DNA from: Whitmania pigra
Taxonomy: Eukaryota > Annelida > Clitellata > Hirudinida > Haemopidae
Direction: 5' to 3'
DNA: 64,000 bases
Assembly: GCA_021613335.1 (NCBI GenBank)
Contig: JAJTWR010000260.1
Location: forward strand, 3,114,001 to 3,178,000
Below, piece by piece: positions 55,601-64,000 of this stretch. The stretch's first letter is position 1, and each line of letters begins with the position of its first letter. Both the position numbers and the translations under genes were made by a program. The notes beneath the pieces are model-generated. The model was not told the origin of the DNA and made no database searches. It saw only the letters and a list, made by a program, of their open reading frames with translations.

Positions 55601-57207
55601 TGATGAGGATGATAATAATAATAAGTTATAATAATCATCCATCAGTCGCATCCAATTTCTTTCAAGAAGTGCGATGTAATTTTCTCTGCTACATGTTAAA
55701 AATCATTACTGATACATGCAATAACAAATTAGTTAATAACATATTAAGATGAATATAGATTGGAATGAATTTAACATTATATGCATTGAACGTAACAATT
55801 CAAAATAGAGTTGCATAGATAAATAAATAAATAAAATTGAATAAAAGCATCAATATGAGAATAAATCAACATGAAAAGTCTGTAATCTTCAAGACTTTTA
55901 ATGAGAATCAGCATCTGCACATGTAATTGTGTCTTCTGCGAATATCTTTCATCCCTAATTGTGTTCCTATCTGGATTTATGATGATGATAATGGTAATAA
56001 TAATAATATTATTGGTTACCAAATTATATTATCAAAAGTCGTTTTTGATAATTCATAAAATATTTGATCACAATGTAGAAATTATGTCTTTACAATGACG
56101 ACATTGTCATGTTTTGTCAAAACAATTAATTCTCCATTTGTTTATCAAAATCAACACTAATTGTACTCTGAGCATGTATTTAAATACATTACAGAAATTT
56201 GTTTATTAAATTTTTTAATAACATTTTAATGTTACAATTTAATAAGCTATTTTATTAGATTTTCACTTTGAAACTCGTTAAATTGAAAAATCTGCTTTTG
56301 AAAGGCCATAATTTTTATCCTAAATAAAGAACTAGAATAAGTTAAATAATCAATAATTAAATTACATTTATACATATATACTACTACTACTAATACTTAT
56401 AACTAAATTAGCTTTCCAGTCTTTGAAGCCCCTTGAGACTTTTTATGGTTTTGATGAACGAAATTATTTTTGTGCACTTGAGGGCTGAGTTTTTTACTGC
56501 TGAAATCTGTTGCATATTTATTACTTCACTCTTCTGCAAATCCTGAATTTAATGTGAATGTGTAATACTTAATCTTAATCTTTAATAACTTCAATAATAA
56601 TAGCAACAGTAATAACGATATATTGTTTTTATTACAGTGATTTTATTGTTTTTCCAACTGGTCCAATTTTATGTTTTGCAGCTTGAAAAAAATCCCTTCA
56701 GAGAGGTCTGATCTTCAAACATTGACAGTAAGTAGTCATTGTAGTCAGTGTAGTCATTGGAAGATTTGAAACTTGTCTTGAGCATATTTATTTGTATGTA
56801 TATGTGTAAATATCATTGATATCATTACTTACACACTGGTATGCATTCATATTTTATTCTCAACTAACATCCAATTGCAAGAACTGGACAATTGCTGTAA
56901 GCTTGCAAATGTTGCTGTGATGCACCAAACAATTCACTCAATTATTTGAAATGGTTCTGATATTACTTGTGACTTCTTTCCTAAAACCATTTTGGACTTC
57001 ATACCTGTGCTACCATTTTAATCAAGTATCCTTTTAGTTTTAAGACTAACTTTGGCCAGTTGGAGCCATTTGCAAAATCATTCAAACTTAATACCCATCT
57101 CTTGCTCCATTTAGAGACATGCATTCCTGAAGAAAACTGAACAGGAATATGGAAAAGAGGTCGTCTTCGCCGATTGGGTGAAAAAAATGGTTGAGATTGA
57201 ACTCTGA
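52633..57207 (+). CDS. MAP2K1: MAP kinase kinase 1/2 (MEK), first exon not found
   Basis: Ten exons: 52633-52834, 52901-53047, 53338-53415, 53579-53630, 53898-54022, 54360-54549, 55017-55084, 55323-55384, 56682-56727 and 57115-57207 (stop). Phases close throughout. MEK is the dual-specificity kinase that activates ERK in the Ras-Raf cascade. Motifs: [15 protein letters not shown] (Gly-loop), MARK (catalytic Lys), HRDVKPSN, CDFGVSG, and activation loop [17 protein letters not shown] with both Raf-site serines. [20 protein letters not shown] and [13 protein letters not shown] (end of the kinase and docking region) follow. The Pro-rich insert of vertebrate MEK1 is reduced to about 20 residues ([20 protein letters not shown]). 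The exon with the ATG and ERK-docking site, ending in phase 2, lies upstream and was not identified. The last intron-8 donor is GTCTGC. Poly(A) signal aataaa at about 57242. Confidence 0.95.
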
Positions 57208-59050
57208 CGGATGCTGCTTGATTCAAATCTGCTTTCTTTGAAATAAATTGCATTCAATGCCATAATTCTCTCAACACGATTTAGTCGTTTTCACGGGGGA
57301 TGAGTCACGATGCATCCCAATTGCATCAAATTATTTTGTTTACATTTACTCGAGCGGCGTATTTGTATTCGAAACCCAGAGGAATAGTTTTCGAATAATT
57401 TCTATCCAATTTTTATGCACACTCGTTGATTAAGCTTCCTTGAATCACACTTAATTTTATATCTTCGTGTTCTCATATGCATAGGTTAAAAGACACAGAT
57501 GGTTGGATTTGGGATGTAATGTGTGCATTTACACTTTTTTTATCTGCTCGAATGTGATCCTATTTGGCAAGCCATCTTTTACCTCAGATTTAACTGGTAG
57601 TGTGTGCCTAGATTGTCGTGTCCATAATAATAGGTGTCGTGTTATATCTTGAAGTACAGCATTTTGATGTGTTTGTCATTGTTTTCTCAAAATATAACCT
57701 TTCAATCATTCAAAAACCTTAAAGGGGTGGTAAGACAAACGAACTACTTTTACTTTTGAGGATTCTACAAATGGAAGTCTAGTGAGTGTTGGGAATGAGA
57801 AGATGCAAACTAATTGGGGAACGTGCTGGTGAAACGCAAATTGCTCGGGCGTATAGGCGGGAAGTTCCATCAATTTCGACTGAATTGATCAATGCTTTTC
57901 GTCAATTTGCTTTGTCAGTTATCAAGACTGAGTTTAATGTATCCACAAAACTTTTCAATTTTTACAAATTTTGATAACGAATTTGAGTCTTGTGACTTGC
58001 CAAAGAGAGGTTTGGTGCTCTAAAATAGTTTTTCAAAGGGTTTGAAATGCCACTCTTTCATAGATCACTCTAGAAGTCTTATTATTTTGTATAAGGAATT
58101 CTATGGATCGAATTAAAACGCTGCAGGCTTTTACTCTGCTTCTGCGTTTATTTTTATTTATATAGTTATGCTTTTCTCGGACCATTTGATTTCCTTTGGC
58201 ACCGATGTTGCCGCCTTTTGCAACTCGCTGTAGATGAGTTTCAATATAAATGCGGACCTGCAGGTCGTTCCATCCTACACTCATTATTTTCGAAGTAACA
58301 GTAGACACGGAGTGACGTTGTAAAAATCTGGTGGTACATTTCCGCAGGTAACATCTACACCCGAGTACATTGAAGATATGTGAAGATGCGAAATGCAGCT
58401 GAAAATTATTGAGAAAGAAGAAAAAATTTCATTAAGTTGAACATGCGTGCATGGGATCGATCCTATCCGTTGATTGCGGAGTGGCTGTTTGCACGGCGTC
58501 TAAGAATGCTTGATATTATATGCTTGTGTTATATTCCTAGTACAATCGTCTGGGCTTTTTGACGAATATTTTAGTATCTGACCAGCAATGCCTACGCAAC
58601 TGTTTCACCTGACTGAATCTCACAAGCTCGCATTGAGCGCAGTCACCAGATAGACCTACTTCGGTATTACGAAGCTTTGTAGCAATACGTGAACAAATCG
58701 ATTGAGTGAGTCAAACAGGTCTCATCTGTGAGCAGGTGTTGTTAGTCTACGCTAAACCTTCATTTCGGAGAGACTTGTGTTATCCTGCACATTCCGTTCT
58801 TGGCTGACTTTTGAAGCGTTTCAGAGCCGAAATATTAGCGGGAGTTGACGAAATAAGCTCTCTCAGTCTGAGAGGCAGTAATTTTCTAAACTTTAAAGCC
58901 TATTTGCAGAGTTTGATATTAGCTTACCGGCAGAGGTGGGTTGCCACGCTGTTTTGCGCTCAAAATTTATTTGCAACAGAAAAGACTACTCCAATTGATC
59001 ACAATTTACTAATTTAAGATTATCAAAGATTGTAAAGTATTTGAGTCAGC
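57208..59050. other. Spacer between MEK and the intermediate filament gene
   Basis: No gene recognised. Short frames at 57786-57974 (plus) and 58033-58308 (minus) show no motif. The final few hundred bases presumably hold the intermediate filament promoter. Confidence 0.4.
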
Positions 59051-62000
59051 ATGGAGACCACTTTTGACCTGGACGCTTTTGCATTTGGACGCACAATTCG
59101 GTCAAACATCCAACCGAGGAATGTTGTCATCCAGAGGAGAGGAGCAGGTTCAGGTGGATTGATGGTGGAAAGATCATCGAGGTTGGTAAAGGTATCTTCA
59201 AGGTATTGGAACAACTTAACATGTTATCATCGGTTATTTAACAAATGAAGGTTTGCCATGTCTTCCATGGCACTTCCATCTGGAGCTTCTGGAAGTGGTG
59301 TGTCTGAGTTGAAAATGTCTCGTGATAGGGAGAAGAAAGAAATGCAGGATTTAAATGAAAGGTCAGATTCATTTTTCAATTAATTATGTGATATTTACTT
59401 ACTTCCATGAGTAAATTTACTAAATTAAGTTTATCATCATCATCATAAATCTATAATTTCATGCATTTAATTAAAATTTCTTGAAGCTGCGAGACTTGAC
59501 TTAATTTGCACACAGCATTATACAAATTGAGTCGTTCATATTACAGATTTGCAAGCTACATAGAGAAAGTGAGGTTCTTGGAAGCTCAGAACCGAAAAAT
59601 CTCAGACGAGCTGGAGAGACTAAAGGTGAAGTGGGGAAAGGAGACGAATAACATCAAACTCATGTACCAAACGGAATCCGACGAGGCCAGGAAACTGCTC
59701 GAGGATTCCGAACGAGAGAAGCAGAAATTGCAGGTCCGAGTGGCAGCATTCGAGGAACAAATCGACATTTTAAGGAGAAAGTTAGTCTCTTATTATGGCA
59801 TAACCTCTTTTTTGTAATTATTACTTTAACTCTTACTTTAACTTGATGCTGACATTAATTTCTGCTTGAAATGGTAAATAAAATAGTTAAGTGCTGCATG
59901 CACATCCCCATGTGTGCCCTATGACTCAAGCATTGATTTCTTATCATCTCTCATGCATCCTTTAAAATATTGTTCCTTGCTTCATAACATCAATAAGAAC
60001 TTGTAAATTTCAACTAATGTTTCGTTGCTCGTCTTCACCGAAAGATTTGAAGAAGGCAGTCTGGCAGTCGGTGACAGTCGAGACAAAGTGGAGCGGCAAA
60101 TACAACAACTGGCAGATTACGAAGCCGAAGTGAACCTTTTGAAGAGAAGGATCGGGCTCCTCGAAGGAGACAGAGACGTCAACAAGAAAACTCTCACTCG
60201 CTACCAGGACTGCTTCAACAGGGCCAGGACTGTAAGCATTTAATTAACAATTATTATAATTTAATTAATTGTTAACAATAATTAACAATAATTAAAACTT
60301 AATTAATAATCAATAATAATTAAAATTTAATTGATAAAATTATTATTTACTACATATGGCTACATTATATATTAAGGTAAGTTAGCTGTTGAATGTTTTA
60401 TTGTAATAGTAATGGCATTTAGCAACATTGAAGTTCACAAATTAAGCCACAACATTAGATGTTTTGTGGATCGAATAAATTCAGATTTATTGCGACAAAT
60501 GATTTAATATTTCATTAATAATTAAACTGATGAACAAATAAATATTCCAAGGATCTGGACAACGAATCAATCCTCCACCAGGATGCTGAGAACAGGAGGC
60601 AAGCTTTGGAGGAGGAGTTGGAATTTCTGAAGCAGGTCCATGAGCAGGTTGGTGGTTGGTTTGGAGCAACTAACGACATTTCAAGAAACTAACGACATTT
60701 GAAGCAACTAACGACATTTCAAGAAACTAACGACATTTGAAGCAACTAACGACATTTGTCTCTGCATCAACGTGATATACAAATGTGATGTGGAATAAAT
60801 GTTTATGTTGGAAGGTTAATTGCAACAATTACAACATGAAATTCCACCTTTCAGATGCTTTTGCATGAACATTATATATTGAGATGACATTTTGAAGTCA
60901 AAACTAAAATTGAAACTAAAATTTATATTATTTTATTTTAAAGGAATAACTCTAAAATAGATATATTATTACTCATTAAGTGTAGTTTAAAAATAATATA
61001 ACTAATTAATGGCTCTAATCAACTTGCAGGAACTGAGGGAGCTTGCAGCATTGGCTTACAGAGACACGACGACCGAGAACAGAGAATTATGGAAGAGTGA
61101 GATGAGCAGCAGTTTGAGGGGCATCCAACAACTTTACGACGACAAGATGGAAGACATGAGGAAGGAGATGGAAACTCTCTACACCATGAAGGTGACGTGC
61201 TGATGATGATGTTAGTTAGCCGATGATGTTAGTTGTGGTTTGCTGGTTAAAACAGGTTCTATGAATATCATCACTGTGAAGTGCATCTTGGTCACCACCT
61301 CATAAACATTTGTGCATGTTGAGATTTTGAAATTGATTCGATCAACAAATGCATAATATTTAATAATTGGTTGACCTGTTGGGGCTTATTTAATTATAAG
61401 TTGCACGGCCCATAACAGTTAATATTTACCAACTAATTGGTCATCAATTATGCAATCATCAAGTTGCAATTCGAGATAATTAAGCATGAACCTGTGTCGA
61501 TGGCTTTCATCTTTTAAGGTGCAAGAGTTTCGAACCGGTGCTACGCGTCAGAATCTCGACTCGGTTCATGCAAAAGAGGAAGTTGTTCGTCTGAAGTCCC
61601 AATCGTCCGACCTCCAAGGAAAAATATTCGACCTTCAGGGCAAGGTGAAATTGTTTGATTTAATGCTTGCAATTAATTTTAAATAGTTTCTTTTAAAATG
61701 TGAAAATCTGCTACTGAAGACAACATCATTACCATAAATTAGGTCCCATTGAGTTTATTATTTTTAATAATGATGCCTGATGTTAAAGTGCTCTGAAGAC
61801 CTGCCAATAATAACCATTGTTTACATGGGCAATGGCTGTTTTTTAGCTGCTGATGAATCATATTTTATGAATCTACAAATTTTCTCATAAACTTGATAAA
61901 TTTGCTTTATGGCAATTCATTGTAAAAACATTATTAAATAACCAAAATAAAATGTCAGAAATAAGTATTGGATTGACACATTTACAAATGTCTGACAATT

Positions 62001-63908
62001 TGATATTACATTCTTTTACTGTAGTTAATCAATAATTTACAAAACAGTTAAACTTCTGCCTCATGATGAATGTTATGACAATCTACATGTTACACTGTTA
62101 CACAGGATGGCTTAAGTGTCATCAATGGACCTCCAATGATGGAGGAATTGCAATTTTTAAAAACTCTTCGACAGAACGACATGCTGCAGAGGGAGATCGA
62201 CGAGTTGACGCAGGACATGTTGTCGCGCGAGAAGGAGTTGCAACAGGACAGCGAGCGACTGATTACAGAGGTGGCTGCACTGAAAGCAGAATTGGAGAGC
62301 ATCACGAAGGAAATGCAAGATCTCCTCGATGCCAAGTTGTCGCTCGAACTCGAAATTGCTGCTTACAGGAAGCTCCTTGAAGGAGAGGATGACAAGTGGG
62401 TTTGGAATGGTTCTTTTAGAATTCAATGAGCATTTAATATTCATTAGCTTTGATTCAATGGGCATTTAACACTCATTTGATTAGTTATTCAGCGAGCATT
62501 TAATATTCATGAGCTTTGACTAGATATTCAGTGAGCATTTGATATTTATGAGGTTTGATTAGTTAATTGTGGGTAATGATGTCAGTCAATGTATGAGTGA
62601 GAATGAGTCCACTATTATGAAAACATTCAGATGACTATTATTAATACAGTGCTATTGTGATGCGATTTGAAATTCTCATATATTTATTATAAGTAACAAC
62701 ACTACATTTGGCAATTATCAGTGTTCGATGTAGAAGTGACATGATTACATTAAATTACATTTTACAGTAAAATTAAATTTATAGTAAAATGTCATTCTTC
62801 TGCAAACAGAGTGGGACTGAAACAGGTGGTTGACTCCATGTTTGCTACCATGACGACAGGTTTCTCGGGAGGTGGGGGAGGTCATCTGGGGGATAAAACA
62901 ACGACGACGTCAAAAACTGCCTACGAGACCTCGAGAGCTGTGACGAGCAGCTACAAAACGCAACAAACATCGTCGACGGGCGGATATGCGTCCACCTTTG
63001 GAGGATACGGAGGTGATGCGAATTCTGACTTTACAATCGTTCATTTCAAACTAATATTCTAACTACACATTTACAGATGGAAAATATTTTTAAATCAATT
63101 ACTTGTTATGTAGATTATTATTAATTAAATAGGTTTTGATTCATAAATTAAAATATGTTATTTATTAATTATGTTTGTTTATACTGAAACATTGTCCAAT
63201 AAATGCTTGCAGACAACATAAATTAAAATATGTTATTAATTAATTATGTTTGTTTATAGTGAAACATTGTCCAATAAATGCTTGCAGACAACACTTTGAA
63301 TGTCAACCAGGTGGTTAAAGGTGATATGTTGGCTAAAACGACTTACCAGAGAAGCGCCAAAGGTCCCATCGCCATTTCTGAATCGTCTCCGGACGGAAAG
63401 TACATTTGCCTCGAAAACACCGGTCGCAGGGTCGGCATTTGTCGTTTGTTGGAAGCGAATAATAATTATTAATAACATTTATCTAAATGTCTCACCTGCA
63501 GGAAGAACACCTGGGCAATTGGACCATCAGACGAAATGTTGATGGCAGGGAAATGCCTGTTGCAAATCTCCCAGGAGAATTTAAAATTGCTCCTGGGGGC
63601 AAGACTAAGGTTTCACATGAGTTATTTTGATTCGGGTCGACGCCACCGCCAATCGATATTCATACGATTCTTTGAATGAATAGAATTGATTGATTGATGA
63701 TTTTTATGATTAAATTATAAGTTGGTTGTGCTAAGAAATACAGACTTCAGCACAAATGTAAATATCTTAAATTTAAATTTTCAAACAGATTTACGCAAGA
63801 GGAGGGAAACCCAGGGATGCTGGTTTCCAGGACATTGAACTCTACAACTTCCCCACATTTGGTCAGGGACAGAATGTCACCACTCGACTCTGCAATGCAT
63901 CTGGGGAG
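59051..63908 (+). CDS. Protostome cytoplasmic intermediate filament protein, 5' part
   Basis: Twelve exons to the window edge: 59051-59181, 59251-59361, 59547-59780, 60045-60231, 60552-60647, 61030-61191, 61519-61644, 62106-62395, 62810-63012, 63288-63430, 63502-63609 and 63789-63908, with phases closing at every junction. The gene continues past 64000. A short head is followed by the rod: helix initiation FASYIEKVRFLEAQNRKISD, coil 1B, coil 2 (ENRELWKSEMSSSLRGIQQL) and helix termination LELEIAAYRKLLEGEDDK. After a Gly/Thr/Ser-rich linker comes a lamin-tail Ig-fold (GNWTIRRNVDGREM, FKIAPGGK, NVTTRLCN). No nuclear localisation signal follows the rod, so this is a cytoplasmic type, as in leech filarin/macrolin-class proteins. 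It forms structural filaments. Donor GTCGGC of exon 10 is weak. Confidence 0.94.
60664..60757. repeat. 19-bp minisatellite in intermediate filament intron 5
   Basis: About five tandem units of aactaacgacattt followed by alternating caaga or gaagc. Confidence 0.9.
62427..62560. repeat. Degenerate tandem repeat in intron 8
   Basis: The phrase gagcatttaatattcat followed by a ctttgatt-like part recurs three to four times, starting just after exon 8. Confidence 0.7.
63144..63293. repeat. 75-bp tandem duplication covering the exon 10 splice acceptor
   Basis: Two copies of ataaattaaaatatgtta through cattgtccaataaatgc and ttgcagacaaca. The right copy supplies the real acceptor (AG at 63286-63287); the left copy contains the same acceptor at 63211-63212. 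Confidence 0.92.
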
Positions 63909-64000
63909 GTGATTTCACATTTTGTGGAAAATATTCTTTTCAATATTTTCTTTTAAAAAGCAGCCAATGGATTATGAATTTTTTCTATGTTATGGAACTT

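Noticed and set aside
57786..58308. Short frames between MEK and the intermediate filament gene
   Set aside because: No motif, poor codon pattern and no splice context.

Overview
The window is animal nuclear DNA: AT-rich, with intron-dense genes on both strands, many short introns, long AAT/ATT microsatellites and a varied load of decayed transposons. The gene content (radial spoke head protein, Ski-family SKOR, MEK, a cytoplasmic intermediate filament protein with a lamin-type tail) indicates a bilaterian. A cytoplasmic filament protein that keeps a lamin-tail domain is a protostome trait. A lophotrochozoan, for instance a leech-like annelid, fits best; the species is inference.

Layout. Minus strand: 5' part of API5 (1-1.4 kb); RSPH4A/6A (4.0-9.5 kb, 9 exons) with a tRNA-derived SINE in an intron; a single-exon protein kinase (10.5-11.8 kb) whose C-terminus I read as a TFIIB-type cyclin-like repeat; a truncated tandem copy of that gene's 3' end (11.95-12.25 kb); SKOR (18.0-19.8 kb); SRP68 (25.5-29.5 kb, 12 exons); RUFY2 (30.7-35.7 kb, RUN, coiled coil and FYVE); a single-exon class I PITP (45.6-46.4 kb); and PPP1R2 (49.0-51.0 kb). 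Plus strand: KIF4 chromokinesin (38.5-45.0 kb, 24 exons), MEK/MAP2K1 (52.6-57.2 kb) and the intermediate filament gene (59.05 kb to the window edge). For all the multi-exon genes I placed exon boundaries by hand and checked that reading phase closes across every junction. The first exons of RUFY2 and MEK were not found.

Mobile DNA: GTF2IRD2/ZBED-like hAT fossil (3.1-3.7 kb), non-LTR retrotransposon RT (12.5-14.1 kb), Tc3-like mariner fossil (14.3-14.9 kb), MITE-like element (24.25 kb), a hAT element with a perfect 8-bp target duplication (36.6-37.7 kb), a Helitron with both termini (47.5-48.9 kb) and a DUF4371-type hAT fragment (51.5 kb).

Most genes are ordinary housekeeping, signalling or cytoskeletal genes that do not form one pathway. 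The best candidate for something undescribed is the intronless kinase joined to a TFIIB-like core repeat. It has its own TATA box, and a 3' fragment of a second copy lies directly upstream, suggesting a small locally duplicating family.
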